A stretch of 64,000 bases of DNA from Ailanthus altissimus (lineage: Eukaryota; Streptophyta; Magnoliopsida; Sapindales; Simaroubaceae). The notes beneath the pieces are model-generated. The model saw only the letters and a list, made by a program, of their open reading frames with translations, did no database searches and was not told where the DNA came from. A program made the translations under genes and the position numbers. The stretch covers positions 10,761,501-10,825,500 of the forward strand of contig OX327711.1 in NCBI GenBank assembly GCA_946807835.1, read 5' to 3'. Positions 1 to 13,420 of this stretch are shown here, one piece after another (the first letter of the stretch is position 1; each line of letters starts with the position of its first letter).

Positions 1-1780
1 GGACTGGATATTGAATAGACTCATAAGGACTTCTAATAGACATCTCATAAAGTCGTCAATTGAAAGTCTTCTGAGTTGAGTAGTATTTGTAGTCCTTTGA
101 CCTGAGTGCCATGGTGGGCTTGTGAGTGATCCACCATACTTTGGTTCTACATATATTAGAGACTTTACATAGTTTGACCGTTATGTGTCGCTGGATATGG
201 TTCGATGCTCATGGAGTCTGGTGTACGTAGACATGGGATCCATCAGCTCATATGAGTAGGTTGTATATCCTGATGCTCCGATATTGTATTTCAGAAAGTC
301 TTATGGCTATAAGCATAAACCTCAGAAAATATATTTCAAAGGGATAAACAATATCATAAAAGTGTTTATGGATATTGTTTAAAGAAATATAAATCTAGAG
401 ATAAGTTGATGGTTGAGAAAATAGAGATTTGATGATGATGATTTATATCTTTACTCTTCCATGATATATATGATAAAGGGATTATACAAATATGCAATAA
501 CCTCAACTTGCATGGTCTAATGCGCTGATTTGTAATATCCGTAACGTGTGTATAGGGCATTGTTCATGGACGTATGGAAGAGCTCCATATGAAAAATCAG
601 GTGTGGACCTAGAGAGTCTCACGATATAAAATGTACTCGTTGCCCACTAGGGTGGCGGATTGGATTGAATAATTCGATCCAGTAAATTTCAGCAAAATAG
701 AATAATTATTTTAGGATCTCTCGGAATGTGCATTTGTCAAGACTTAATTATTAAGTACATCATTGAATTAATTAACAAGAGTTGTTAATCAATAAGATGT
801 TGACAATTAGCCCAATTTGGTCCATGATTTGATTTTACCTTAATTTTACCATTTCACATTGGTAGTTAAAAATAAGTAAGATAAAAAGTAATTATTCAAA
901 ATTATTTTGAATAATTAAATTGTATATTATTAGATAATATGATAATATATTAATCATGACCATTGTATTTTTAATACAATGAGGGATCTAGATGTTGGTT
1001 ATTTATTTACTTAATATAATTAAAAAAATTATATTTGTCAGGTAATGATTTATTTAGGTGGCCATTATTTTAGTGCTTAATAAATTAATCCTAAGTGGGA
1101 GACCAACAATAAAATTAGTGGAGCACTTATTTTTGTTTTATCAAAAAGTGTTGAATAACAAAAACAAAACTTTGGCTAACAATTGAATTAATTGATTCAA
1201 TTTGGACAGGAGAATTTAGCCAAGTACGAGAGGTAAGAGAAAAATTAGTTTTTGTTCTTTCAAGTGTTGAAAAACATGAAAAACTTCTCTTCTTCTTCTT
1301 CTTCTCTCATGAATGGCTCAAAAATAAAATGGAGAAAAGATAATTATTTTAGACAAGAGTTGCTCAAAATAATTATCCCATAGAAATTGTTTCTAAGAAT
1401 TATACAAGAGTTATATGTAAAATATTTTTAATTAATACAAGAGTTATATGTAAAATATTTTTAATTAATACAAGAGTTATATGTAAAATATTTGTCATCT
1501 CCATTTAAGAAACAAAATTGTATTCAAAGAGTTTGAATACATGTTGAAAATTTTAAAAACTAAGGTACCATTCTAGCTCCATAATCCCACCAAACCGTTA
1601 TGGACTAGAATTGTTCAACAATTCACTTCAAGGTGAACTCTTCAATTGGATTGTTGGAGGACTTGAAGATTTTGTAAAGCTACCTTTATTAGGTAAGTGT
1701 TCTATACATTTTAATTTTAAATACACAATTGTTCATCATGTATAAGTTGTTGTATAATAATTATACTTGAACATATATAT
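1..1780 (+). mobile_element. Family-A long copia-type LTR, fragment
   Basis: This stretch is the reverse complement of the family-A LTR copies at 14734-19842 and 41859-43897. Clear matching segments include the block around 50-260 (against about 43180-43400) and the block around 1560-1690 (against about 42010-42120). The copy runs off the left edge of the window, and on the right it fades out near 1780, just before the point where the other copies carry the GCTGC-type motif near the LTR end. No primer binding site follows; copia integrase sequence starts almost at once. This is therefore a truncated LTR abutting a different element, not the 5' LTR of the copia pol next to it. Confidence 0.7.
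1403..1501. repeat. 33-bp tandem triplication inside the LTR fragment
   Basis: Three nearly identical 33-bp units begin at 1403, 1436 and 1469, each starting TACAAGAGTTATATG. The other family-A LTR copies in the window do not show this array, so it appears to be a local expansion. Confidence 0.85.
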
Positions 1781-1784
1781 GATA

Positions 1785-4308
1785 TTTTGTATAGAAGGCA
1801 AAATGACTAGAGGAATGCTAAAGGAAATAGAGCCATTGAAATGTTAGTATTAGTGCACTCTAATGTATATGGGCCCATGAGTACACAAGTTAGAAGAGGT
1901 TATGAATATTTTATCATTTTTATTGATGATTATTCTAGATTCGATTATGTGTACCTAATACACCATAAGTCTGAGATATTTGATAAATTCAAAGAGTTTT
2001 AGGCAAAAGTGAAAAGACAATTAGAAAAACACATAAATTTAATTCGACCTGATCGAGGTGGCGAATACCTTTATAATGAGTTCAAAACCTATTTGTTAGA
2101 TAATAAGATATTATCCTAATTGATTGCACCAAGGTCACCTCAACAAAATGCTATAGCAGAAAAGAGAAATAGAACTCTTCTTAAAATGGCGAGTTTAATG
2201 ATGAGTTATTTAACTTAACCCATCTCGTTCTAAGGGTTATGCCTTAGAAATAACCATATATCTTCTTAACCTAGTTTCATTTAAGTCAATCCTTACAACA
2301 CATCTAGAAATGTGGATAGGGTATAAACCTAGTTTATGTCATATACATATATGAGGTTATCTAGCTCATGTGCTAAAAGAGAAGACAGACAAATTAGAAT
2401 ATAAGTCAAAAGTTTATATATTTGTTGGCTATCCTAAAAGAATAAAAGGAAGTATTTTATATAGTTCTCAAGATAAGAAAGTATTAGTTAACACTAATGT
2501 AATCTTTCTTGAAGAATACTATATGAAATACTCCAAGTCTAGGAGTAAGATAATACTTGATGAGTTATTTGAAAACTTTAATATTGTGCCTGATAGAGTC
2601 AATGAATTAATTCCTAATATAGATCATAATAACCAACTAGAGCCAGTTGTAGAGCAACAACTATTGGTACTTTGTCATTGTGGAAGAATTATTTGACATC
2701 TAACAAAGTGCATATTAATTAGAGAGTCTTTATAGGCAGTTTCTAATGAACATGAACTAAATCTTACTAGTTATGATAAAGCACTGGTTAATAAAGATGT
2801 AAACCATTGGCATAAAGCTATAAAATTAGAGATGAATTCTATGTATTCCAATAACGTCTGAAAACTTGTAGAAAACTTTGAATGGATAAATCTCATAGGG
2901 TGCAAATGGGTCTACAAGAGAAAGAGAGGGGTAGACGAAAAGGTGAAAACCTTTAAAGCTAGGCTTCTTGTAAAATGGTACACTAAAAAAGAAGGTATCG
3001 ATTATGAGGAGCCCTTTTTCCTGGTAGCCATACTTATGTCTATTAGAATTCTCTTATCCATTATAGAAAATCTTGATTATGAGATTTGACAAATGGATGT
3101 CAAGACTGCTTTTCTTAATGGTAATATTAAAGAAAATATTTATTTTTATAGAACTAGATGGTTTTATAGCTACAGACTAAGAGCATATAGTTTGTAAACT
3201 GCAAAACCTATATATGGGCATAAACAAGTATATATATCTTAGAACATCAAATTTGATTAAGCAATCAAATTAGATTGGTTTTGATCAAAATTCTGATGAA
3301 CTTTGTATTTACAAAAGGATAGATAAGCGGTTGGTAGTTTTTCTAGTCCTATATTTAGATTATATACTACTAATTGAGAATGATGTAGTAGCGTTATCAT
3401 TAGATAAAATATGGTTATCTAACTATTTTGATATGAATGATCTAGAAAAAGCCAATAAGATCATCGGGATCAACGTATTAAGGGATCTCAAGTTAAAGAT
3501 GTTAGGCTTATCTTGAACTGAGTATATTAACAAAATTTTGATCAAGTTTACTATGCATAATTCCAAAAGAGATTGTTTCCCTTTAGATGTGGAATTGATC
3601 TATCTAAGTATCAGTTTCCTAAGATAACTGAAGAGATAGATTGCATCAGAAATATTCCTTATGCATTAATAGTGGAAAGTCTCATGTATGCAATGCTATG
3701 TACTAGACCATATATTTTTCATGTAGTTTAAATGATCAGTAGATGTCAATCAAATCCAGGACCATAACACTAGATTGCAGTAAATTATATATTTAAGTAT
3801 CTTCGGAGAACGAAAGATTATATGCTTGTATATTCCAGTGAGTATTTTTATTTATCAAATATACAGATTCAGAATTTCAAGAACATAAGGATACCTAGAT
3901 TTTCCTCAGGGTATGTGTTCACTTTAAGTGGTAAAGTTATAAGTTGCAGGAGTACAAAATAATCATGTATTGCAAACTTTACTATGGAAGCTGAATAAGT
4001 AGCTATATAGCTTTGGAAGTTCCTTATGGAGCTTAAGGTGGTACCTAAAGCTTAGATGCCTATTGTTCTTTATTAAGACAATAGCATGGTAGTAACACAG
4101 TTTAAGGAATCAAATACCACAAGAGAAGAAAACACATTGAGAGGAAATAATATAGTAAGAGAGTTTTGTGCAAAATGGTGAGGTCATAGTATCTAAGATT
4201 GCATAAGCGATAATCTAGTGGATCTATTCACCCAAGTCATTGGCAAAAAAGAGTTTTGAAATTCATATGAATAATATAGGGGTTCAATAACTACTCAACA
4301 TGCTTTAG
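1785..4308 (+). pseudogene. Ty1/copia pol remnant (integrase, RT, RNase H)
   Basis: Translation in shifting frames gives a copia pol, truncated at the 5' end inside the integrase zinc finger (CIEGKMT). The integrase core follows, with FIDDYSR, RPDRGGEY and AEKRNRTLL, so all three acidic positions are still recognisable. The stretch at 2370-2696 encodes the integrase C-terminus (FVGYPKR...NTNVIFLEE). Reverse transcriptase is seen around 2890-3480 (KWVYKRKRG, QMDVKTAFLNG); its catalytic YVDD reads YLDY. RNase H-like remnants lead up to a polypurine tract. Gag and protease are missing and stop codons are frequent. The order INT before RT is diagnostic of copia. It should be inactive. Confidence 0.85.
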
Positions 4309-4322
4309 GAAAAGTGGGAGAT
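4309..4322 (+). other. Polypurine tract of copia family B
   Basis: The purine run GGAAAAGTGGGAGA lies directly before the 3' LTR. Copia elements use such a tract to prime plus-strand DNA synthesis. A similar tract precedes the family-C 3' LTR at 31005-31019. Confidence 0.8.
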
Positions 4323-5691
4323 TATTAGACATGTAATGTTATTTTATGCCCTTAAAGCATGTGAAATAATATTTTATTTGATTAATAAAATTTTATTTAT
4401 ATATATGATTGAACATACATTGATAAGCCCATATTTATAAAGTATATGATCTATATATTAGGCATACGATACTAATACAGAGGGTATAGATCACAAGTTC
4501 TTTATAAATTAAATCATGTTCACAACTATTAATGAAAATAACATTTCATTATATAAGGTTGTAGTTTTTCTACTTCTTATATTGGATGATTTACCTTGAT
4601 CATCGAAATAAAGACTTCAAGTGAAAAAACTAGTGTATGTGTTACATTGAACGAGACTACTGTAAATTTTGATCTGGTTAGCTAAATATCACAGATTTGA
4701 TAAGCTTGATTGATCTTAACATATGAGCAAATAATGAACTTACATTTTTGCGTTATATTTTTTGAGTTATCACAGTGTAAGATCCATATAAATGGTCAAA
4801 ACCTTAATATCTTGGAGATATAATTTTATGGGTCATAGGAACATATATTTGCAACAAAAGAATCTAATAAATATGTCAACCTAAGCTATTTGCAGTACTT
4901 AATTATTTAAATCTGTGGCTATAAGTTTTTCAATAAATGATTTATTGAATAAAAATATTTATTTACAAATATAGACATATTAAAAGTGATCATTAGAGCA
5001 TTCAGTGACTTATGGGCAAATAAATAATTAAAGAGACAAGATATTTTTCATGATCTAACTTTAATTACGGACATCAATTAGATGGTCAATTAAGTGGTTA
5101 TTATTGATCTACAGACCAAGCCCAATTTAATTAAAAGAAGTTTTAATTAAAAGGGTTTTTACTTAATAATACGGGTTTCTAGAGTACAGCCCTTGACTTT
5201 TAGTAGAATAGCCTAAAATTAACTTAGAAGAACTAGTGTATCATGAGATAATTAGGACTGGGTCTTTTAAGTTGGAGCTAGGAAACCCATAGGTCTTGTA
5301 ATCCATCTATTAACTCAAATCCTAATCAAACTCTAATTTTCTAATTCTAATCTAATTTTAAATACTCATGAGAGATTTTCATATATATGGGAAGTATGGA
5401 GTAGTAAAAAAAAGGACAACAACCATAACCAGAAAAAAGAATTTAGTTATTATCATTCTCTCAGATTTTGGTATTAGTGATTTTAAAGATTAAAAAAAGA
5501 TCCACATACTTACACGTGTTGAGTTTGAAGGTTGAGGATAGTAGAGAAGATTGCAACGAGTTAATTCAAGATTTTTTATAATGAAGAATTGAGACAATCT
5601 TCTATCCCTATATATGTAATTATGAACAAGACGATTTGACTTCCACTGCATTTATTATGATAAATAGAAAAAAATTTAATTACTATCAACA
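4323..5691 (+). mobile_element. Copia family-B 3' LTR
   Basis: The LTR begins TATTAGACATG (canonical TGTTAG with one change) right after the polypurine tract and ends ATCAACA. It is about 1.37 kb long. A second copy in the same orientation lies at about 21587-22984; shared segments include TATTTTATGCCCTTAAAGCA near the start and the block around 4760-4860. The sequence immediately beyond it is LINE RNase H, so this copia landed in the LINE or was joined to it by deletion. Confidence 0.85.
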
Positions 5692-8551
5692 CTACCCAAT
5701 TGATAGTTCTAGAAATATATAAAACTTTAGATGATTGAAAAGAACTCAAGAATTAAGAATTTCTTTTATAATAAGACCCAATTCTGTGAGAATGATTCCA
5801 TTTTAGATTGTATGTCATCAACAATGACAATCGCATGTGATTCAATTTCAATTTTAGTATAGCCTAAAGCCTTCGTCTGAATTAAATGTTTCTGGATCTC
5901 TATGGCTTCAGTAATCGGTACTGGTAGTAGCCATGGCAATTCTTTGACTCCAAAGAATAAGACATCCCTAAATGATCTCGATATGCAAAACCTAAGTTTC
6001 TGATTAACTAGTAATTATTTAGTGCCACATCTGTATTAAGCTTGACGTAGCCTACCGTGGGAGCTAGCCACCTTACTATAGGCATAAGAATGTTGTTCGG
6101 TTTCTTCATTTGGCTTTATTGGTACTCGACCAAGAAATATTTTATCCATCAAACAATTGTCTCTGTTTATATCTCGTGCTGGTTATGTATTCTTTGATGC
6201 CTTACATATCACAGACACCACAAAATTACTAGTAACAACTCAAATTTCTCTACAGTAAAATGGTGCATGCATGAAATAAGTAGCTCTTACATGGATGTTT
6301 AGTGGCTACAAGAGATCTCTTCTATAATTTCACTCATTTTTTTGAACATATCTAGGAATTTGACGAAACTAAAGTACATGAATGGTATTTTTACAACTAC
6401 ATCACACATAGTGCATGTTATTATAATAAGAACATGATGCCATTGATAGCCAAGAATGCATAGCATTCCATGTAAAGATCTTTATTTTTACTAGTATAAA
6501 TAGCTTCAACAACTGTCTCCACCACACTTGTACCTCTACGTAGTGGAGCTACTTGCATGATCCTTCAAAGAATCTAGGTTTTGGTTGCTAAGTGATACTA
6601 ATGGAATACTTAATATATATATATTTAATAGGGAAACCTTCATGAAATAGATTAAGATCCCAAACACCAAAGTTGCTTTAAGATTAGCCACTGTTGTGTA
6701 CTCGGGTAAAAAATGAAGGTAGGGCAATTTGATGGAATATAGTCCTAACAACCATCTATCATGATTTACTAAAATTGAAGGTCCATCACCTATCCTCCAT
6801 CGTGACCCTAAAGCAATTATCTCTCGACGCCATAATAGACTTTTTCAAAGAAAAGAGGTAGTTGAATTCCTTTTTGTCTGGAAGAAAGAGGAATGAGCAA
6901 AGTAAAATTTTTAAACCACATAAACCATTAAAGAATTAGGTTTCTAAATAATACGTCAGCCTTATTTTACAAGCATGGCTTTGTTAAAAACATAGAGGTT
7001 CTCAAACGCTAGCCCTTTATCCTCCTTACTTTGGTATAGACTCTCCCACTTACATCAATAGAGTTTTTGTTTACTAACATCACTACCCTACCAAAATCTT
7101 GCACTGAGTCGGTGAAGTTCTTTAACAAGGGAGTTAGGCAATATGAATAAAATCAACGTATAGGCTAGTATGGATTTAATGATTGCTTTCAATAATCCTT
7201 CTCGTCCTCCTACTGAAAAGAATTTTGATTTTCAACCCTTTAATTTGTTTCACACTCGGTCTTTCATATTAATAAACATCGACTCTTTATTTCATCCTCT
7301 AAAACTTGGCAATCCTAGATACTTTTCATTACAGCTTACTTTTCTCACTCCAAGACATTGAACAAGATGGCATGTTAATTCATCTTGCACAGCGCCCCTA
7401 AAGCATACAATAGACTTATCAAAATTAATATATTGAATCGATGCTTTATTATATTGCTATAAAATCAATTGAACAGCCTGAAAGTTAGTAAGATTGGCTT
7501 TGGCAAGGATCAACTGTCATATGCAAAGAAAAAGTATGAGATGACTAACTCTTGCCACCTACATCTAAAGCTGTTAATCTTGCCATCCTATTCAGCTTTG
7601 GAAATCAATGCAGAGAGACCTTCTACACAAAAGAGAATGAGATACAGGGATAGCGGATCCTCTTATTGTAGCTTTCTTGATGGTTTCATTACTCAATGTT
7701 GGCTCTCATTCATTAATATAGAATATGATACAATTAAAATGCATTTCTAAATCTTCTTGCATCATTTTTCAAAAAAACCCAACGTCCACATCATGGAATC
7801 CAAGAAACACCACTTTATGCCTTGGGCATGTCGAGCCTAAGAGCCATATAACCATCATTGGAAATTTTTTGGCACTTTAAAATATGAATGCACCCGAAGT
7901 CTGTGATTACCTTATCTGTAATTAATCTTCCTAATATGAAAGCCCTTTATGCTTCAAAAGATTAATTCCCCAAAACTACTTAGATTCAGTTAGCAAATAC
8001 CTTAGCAATACTTTTATAAAGGATGTTGCATAGGCTAATCAGTTAAAAATCACTTGGTCATTCATGTTGGTCCTTTTCATGAATTAGTGCTATCAACGTC
8101 TCATTTATCTGCCCCATATCCCATTATTGTTAAGGAAGTGTAAACATACTTCTGTTGCATCCGAACCTATAATACTCAAAATATTTATAATAAAAAAGAA
8201 TCGGTAACCCATCTTTCCTAAGTGCTTTGGTAGGATATATCTGAAAAATACCTTCATAACTTCTTCATGATGATATGATGCATCTAAAAAAGCCTTATTT
8301 TGTTAAAAGAGTTGTGCCTCAATACATTCAATAATGGCAAGTATATCTTCTTCTACTGGATTCGATGACCTAAATAATTCGGCAAAGTATTCATTCAATA
8401 TGTTTGCCACTCATTAACTGTCATCCTACAAGTATTATCTTCGTCTTTTAACGCATTAATCTGCTTTTTTCATCTTCTCTCTGAAGCCATGATGGAAGTA
8501 GCATGAGTTACAATCATTACTTTTTAACTGTGAAATCTAAGCATGCTACCT
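5692..8551 (-). pseudogene. L1-type LINE ORF2, RT to RNase H part
   Basis: Read on the - strand from 8551 down, this is the C-terminal half of a plant L1-type LINE ORF2. Around 8090-7850 are the RT signatures for the ISLCNILYKSIAKV and AFILGRLITDKV blocks, followed by MALRLDMPKA. The catalytic FADD box at 7513-7527 reads FAYDS and is followed by a stop. Next come the INFDKS, EKYLGLPS and LPNSLVKELHRLSARFW blocks (7450-7080), the NKAMLVK block (about 6980) and an RNase H-like tail (GYTKIEIESHA, about 5870-5820). Stops and frameshifts are many. The segment continues at 20443 once the gag-only element is removed. Confidence 0.85.
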
Positions 8552-9823
8552 TGATAGGGTCTAATTTAGACTATTATTCTTACCTTCTCAAGCTTAGGTT
8601 TTGTGTTTAAATCTATGATTATTTGGCTATTTATTGAGTTTTTTGTTATAATATAAGTTTTTGACTCAATACATGAAGATATAGAGGAAAAAGGCAAAAT
8701 CAGACAAAGATAAAAGATCGAAGGATAAAGGAAACATAAGGCCAAGGATCAGGCTTAAGGTCATGGTTCTCATACAGGAAAAGTACAGTTTTCCTATTTT
8801 ATCTCCTAACACAATTTGGAATCCTCAATGACAACTCCTAAGGTTAAGAAAGCCTATAAAAAACTTTATTAAGCAGCCAAAATAAAAGACACAAGAAAGA
8901 GAACTTAAAAGCAAACAAAAACATAATTCAAGGGAGATCAAGTAAAGAATTAAAATTGAAGATCAATATTGTGCAAAAAAAAAACAAAAAACAAAAGAGA
9001 GAACGAAGCAACTTAAGGCGCCATCAGTGTTACTTTCTTTTCTCTTCTTTTTTTATTATGTATTTGCTCTTCATATCTTTTAATTCTTGTATTTATGCTT
9101 TTAGATTCATTATGAGGTAAATTCTTTTGATCTTGGTTCAACTTTTATAGCTAACCATTGTTATCTATTTTGTTTATAAACTCAATGAAGTTTAATTGTT
9201 TAATCTATCTTGTGCGCAATGCTTTCATTATTTCTAGCTAACTTAATGATTGATTTAGGAACCATAATGTGCTCGACAGAGGGATTTATATGTTTAGCCT
9301 AGGATAGATTAATGCATGATCATATGGTAATAGTTATGAGTTCCATGTAAGATAGAAATATACTTAGATGGTATGTATGTCATTATTAGATTTGTTTGCA
9401 ATGAGTTTCATCTTATTCTAATTACTATAAATATATAGGTAATTGTTATAATGAAATATAATTATATGACCATCAACAGAGGCTTATAATGATATTAGAG
9501 TCTAGTCAACAATTGATTCATTAAAGAATTAGACAAAAGAATAATAGGTTCAACAAAATATTGGGGGATATGTTGAAACCCTAGATTATCTTAATATTGG
9601 TGAAAATAAATTTTAAATTGCTTCTTGAGTGCTATATTTTATTTAGTTAAACTATATCAGTCATACTTTGATTTTGTCTGCATAAAAGTTAAGTAGGAAT
9701 AATTTTAGTACTTGATTTAAGTTTAGGTAGAATAGTCTCTGTGGGAATGATACTTCAACTTAATTCCTATATTACTTGATACGATAGTGTGCACTTGTGC
9801 TTAGTTATAAAAATCACATATCA
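8552..9823 (+). repeat. 5' LTR of the gag-only element
   Basis: The 1272-bp LTR begins TGATAGGG and ends CACATATCA, giving TGATA/TATCA inverted ends. Its last 450 bp or so recur at about 19985-20437 with scattered changes. A TATA-like CCTATAAAAAA lies near 8850. Confidence 0.85.
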
Positions 9824-9829
9824 AGGTTT

Positions 9830-9847
9830 TGGTGCCATTGCCAGGGA
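9830..9847 (+). other. Primer binding site, tRNA-Asp type
   Basis: TGGTGCCATTGCCAGGGA follows the LTR end after a few bases. It differs at only a few positions from the TGGCGCCGTTGCCGGGGA site typical of Athila/Tat gypsy elements. Confidence 0.8.
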
Positions 9848-10317
9848 CCATTTCTATTTATTATTAGATCAATACTAATACCAACCGAGCTTTCTTTTAA
9901 TTCAGATTATTTTTCTTTCTTTCCTTTTATTCTTTACTTTCATTTGTTTTTTTTTTTTTTGTTTTTTTTAATAGTTCATGTAAAGGACAAAGAGTGGTGA
10001 TCTGATTTCTTTAGACCCTGAGATTGAAAGAACACTCTATAGACTTCAATGTGAACAACACTAACCTATAAACATGGAACCATACATCAACAACCCTGTT
10101 TATAAGCTAGTGGTAAAAGAACATAGAACTTTGAGCGAGTATACAGTTCTTACCATAAAGGGGATTCAGTCTAGTATTCGACAGCCGACCGTTAAAGCAA
10201 ATAACTTCGAGATAAGTCGAGTATGATTTAGATGTTAAAGGATTTGATGCAATTTAGCGGCTCACTACAGGATGATCCTAACATGCATATCATGAGCTTC
10301 TTAGAGATTTGTGACAC

Positions 10318-10985
10318 TTTCAAATATAATGGAGTTTCAGACGATGCCATTAGATTGAGGTTTTTCCCTTTTCTTTAAAGGATAAAGAAAAAATATGGTT
10401 GATGTCATTATTGTCTGAATCTATATCGACATAGGATGACATAACGCAAAAGTTCATCACCAAATTCTTTCCCAGGCTTGCTTAACTAAGTTAGAATAAA
10501 CTAGTGAATGCTAATCTAAATCATATAAAATGAAAACTAACAATTTTTCAATATGGATTATAGTTGGATCCCACTCATCCAACTCATTATTCATCAACGA
10601 TTGGATGGAAATTTCCATTTCGGGATTTTCTCTATTCGAAAAAAGTTGTTCCCTTTTAAATATAATGGAGTTTCAGACGATGCCATCAGATTGAGATTTT
10701 TCCCTTTTCTTTCAAGGATAAAGCAAAAATGTGGTTGATGTCACTACTGTCAGGATCCATATCGACATGGGTGACATAATGCAAAAGTTCCTCACCAAAT
10801 TCTTTCCCAGGCTTGCTTAACTAAGTTGGAATAAATTAGTGAATGCTAATCTAATTCACATGAAATGGAAACTAACAAATTTTCAATATGGATCACAATT
10901 GGATCCCACTCATCCAACTCATTATTTGTCAACAATTGGATGGAAATTTCCATTTTAGGATCTTCTCCATCCGAAAGAAGTTGTT
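10318..10985 (+). repeat. 336-bp direct tandem duplication in gag
   Basis: Two adjacent copies share AAATATAATGGAGTTTCAGA at 10322 and again at 10658, a period of 336 bp (112 codons). Similarity runs to the GAAAAAAGTTGTTC / GAAAGAAGTTGTTC ends near 10650 and 10984. The copies differ by scattered substitutions and small indels, so the duplication is not recent. Confidence 0.9.
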
Positions 10986-11659
10986 CTATAGAAGCCCCAA
11001 AAGCTTTCAATAGTTAGGCTTCTGACGCTTCTAATAATGGTTTTGCTTTTAACCACCTACCAAGACTGCAAAGATGAGGAATGACATCACATCCTTTGTG
11101 CAATTCGATGGTGCATCACGATATGAAGAATAAGAGAGATTCAAAGACTTATAAAGAAAATGCTCTCACCATGGAGTACCTAAATGGTTGTTAGTTCAAA
11201 CATTCTACAATGACTTAGTAGGGTATTTAAGGACTATTGTAGATGCTACTGCTGAAGAAGCATTGATGAATAAGTATACAGATGAGGCATATGACTTGCT
11301 AAAAGAGATGGCATCCAATGCCTATTAATGGTTATCAGATAGAGTTACCCTAAAGGGAGTTGCTGGTGTTTATAAAATTGATGCATTCAACTCATTGGCA
11401 GTGCAAATAAATATGTTATCAAAGAAAGTTTATTCGTTGAATGCCATCAACAATCAGAAAGTGACTTGTGACTTTTATGGTGGAGACCACATGAATGGGT
11501 CGTGTATGGAGACTACAAATTATGTGGGAATTATAATGAGTAGCAGAACAACCCTTATTTAAACTTCTAGAACCCGGGGTAGTGAGACTATCCAAATTTC
11601 CCTTGGAGCAATAATTAAGGGCAATCATATAGACCAATTAACTCCTCAGGATTCCCTCT

Positions 11660-13010
11660 GATGTGATATTTTTATACCTTAACATTAAGCGCAAGTATAC
11701 GCTATTGTATGCAAGTAATAAATGGACTTTTAAAGTTGGATATTGAACTCACAAGGATAATTTCTTCTTTTCAACCAAGTACTAAAATTATGTCTTTCTA
11801 ATAATTATTCAAAAAAATAAAAATCTAAGAATGAATGTCAAAAATATAAAAGTAATGACATAATGTAAGAGATTTGGAAGTTAGTAATATAAAGAAAACA
11901 TAGGATCAATATTATCCCTCAATATGCTTTCTAATGATTAATCCTCTAATATTTAATTTCTTTAGTCTCGGTTATTGATCAAGATACTAATGTATTCACA
12001 AGCCTCTTCCAAGGTCATGCAAATATACCTTAATTTACTAAATACCTATATTTCTATGGTACTTGTAATAAATTCAGATTCATTAAGATTAAGTCTTATT
12101 GATCATACATGTCACTTAGGTATATTACTATCCTAATTTGAAACTTGTATATGCAACATTAAATGTTACTCTATAATCATGCATCAAATTACCTAGGTCT
12201 AAATATAATAATTTCTCTTCCTAGTTTATTCAAAATATTACCCATTCATTCAACATATATTGGCCAGATATATTGAAGCATTAAGGACAAGTAATTTGAA
12301 TAACAAAGAACGAAGTTTATTAAATAATAAAAAGATAAGGCAATTAAGCGTACATACTGAGTTCAAGTATTAACCCTAGAAAAAAATATTTTATTCATGG
12401 CTACAAGAGAACAACGAAAAAAATAATAAGGAATCATGATTCAATCAATAGCAAATCGATATAGACGTCAAATTTGTCTTAATTGCGTTGCCTAAAAACA
12501 TTTTGATGTTGAAGAATACCTTAAAGCTTTATGGCTGCTTCAATTAAACTCTAATTGCTCTCTAAGACTTGTGCTCTGTATTCTTGATATTCTTGGATGC
12601 TTTTTAAAGGCTGGGGATGAGTGACCTTTTATAAGGATTGATGTGAACTTGAAAATCTCAATTCTTATCGAATTAGGACTCGTACTATCGTTGAGGCACT
12701 GTGTGTATAAGGCCTCACCGCTAGAGCAATAAGGTATTGGCGCTGGAGCGCTGTCCTGTTGTTGGAGCAGTAGAAAGATGGCACTGGGTGCCAGACTGTG
12801 ACTTAAACAGGTCATTGTTTTTTTATTTTGATCACGGTTCCAGTACTGGGACGAAAATCCTTATTTTGAAAACTTTATATTTTAGTCCATGTTTTCATTC
12901 AAGTCTCTATAAATAACAATAATGCACATAAATAGCCATTTATTCTCATGAAATAATAAAATATCAAAATAAAATTATAATAAAATATATGACAAATATG
13001 CCCTTATCAT
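11660..13010 (-). mobile_element. Athila-like solo LTR nested in gag
   Basis: About 1.35 kb, flanked by CCTCT at 11655-11659 and 13011-13015. Core ends are TGATA (11664) and TATCA (13009). On the - strand it starts TGATAAGGGCATATTTGTC and ends with the plant gypsy U5 pattern CTTGTGAGTTCAATATC...TATACTTGCGC. No internal domain is present, which points to recombination between two LTRs. The exact ends are offset by one to four bases from TG/CA if CCTCT is the true duplication. Confidence 0.75.
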
Positions 13011-13420
13011 CCTCTACAGCAAGAAAAGAAGCCAAACAGCTCAAATGCCAAGTAGCTCAAAGATGTAGAGATGATAAACCCTCACGTACGAAAAAAGATG
13101 TTAAAGTATAGAAAGAAAAGAAAGAAGAAGAAGGAGTAGTACATTGATGAGAGGATAAAGAAAAGGGGCACAAAAGATCCACTTTCCCAATCTAAGATTC
13201 AAGTCTTTCTAGAGAAACGCAAGGAGAATGAAACAAAAGTTACTGTCCAAGGTTTAATTGCAAAGATGTAGAGGCTGAAAGACAGAAAAGTCAGCAAGCT
13301 TACATACAAAGATGCCTGCACTATCACTTTTGATCTACCATAAGCATGGAAAAGCCCCGCCAAGCCGACGACATTAAATCAAACGCTTCTTGGGAGGCAA
13401 CCCAAGTAATTTTTCTTTTG

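Larger units (their letters stand above)
10000..13420 (+). pseudogene. Gypsy gag-only reading frame, interrupted
   Basis: Gag structural protein of an Athila/Tat-like element. Recognisable blocks: NMHILSFLEICDTFKYNG-like (10280-10340), PFSLKDK...WLMSLLSESIST (10370-10430), KTAKMRNDITSFVQFDG (about 11065-11110), ERFKDL and PKWLLVQTFYNDL (11140-11220), a degenerate zinc-knuckle region (11460-11520) and PNFPWSNN (about 11590). A solo LTR interrupts the frame at 11660-13010. If that LTR and one CCTCT copy are skipped, the same frame continues for about 125 more codons (KKRKKKK, VFLEKRKENETKV, KLTYKDACTITFDLP), with only a few stops, and ends near 13410 at the GGGAGGCAACCC motif usual after Athila-type coding regions. 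No pol domain is present. A 336-bp duplication lies in the N-terminal part. Confidence 0.75.

Noticed and set aside
1403..1501. CRISPR-like array
   Set aside because: The three 33-bp units are contiguous with no spacers, in plant LTR DNA.
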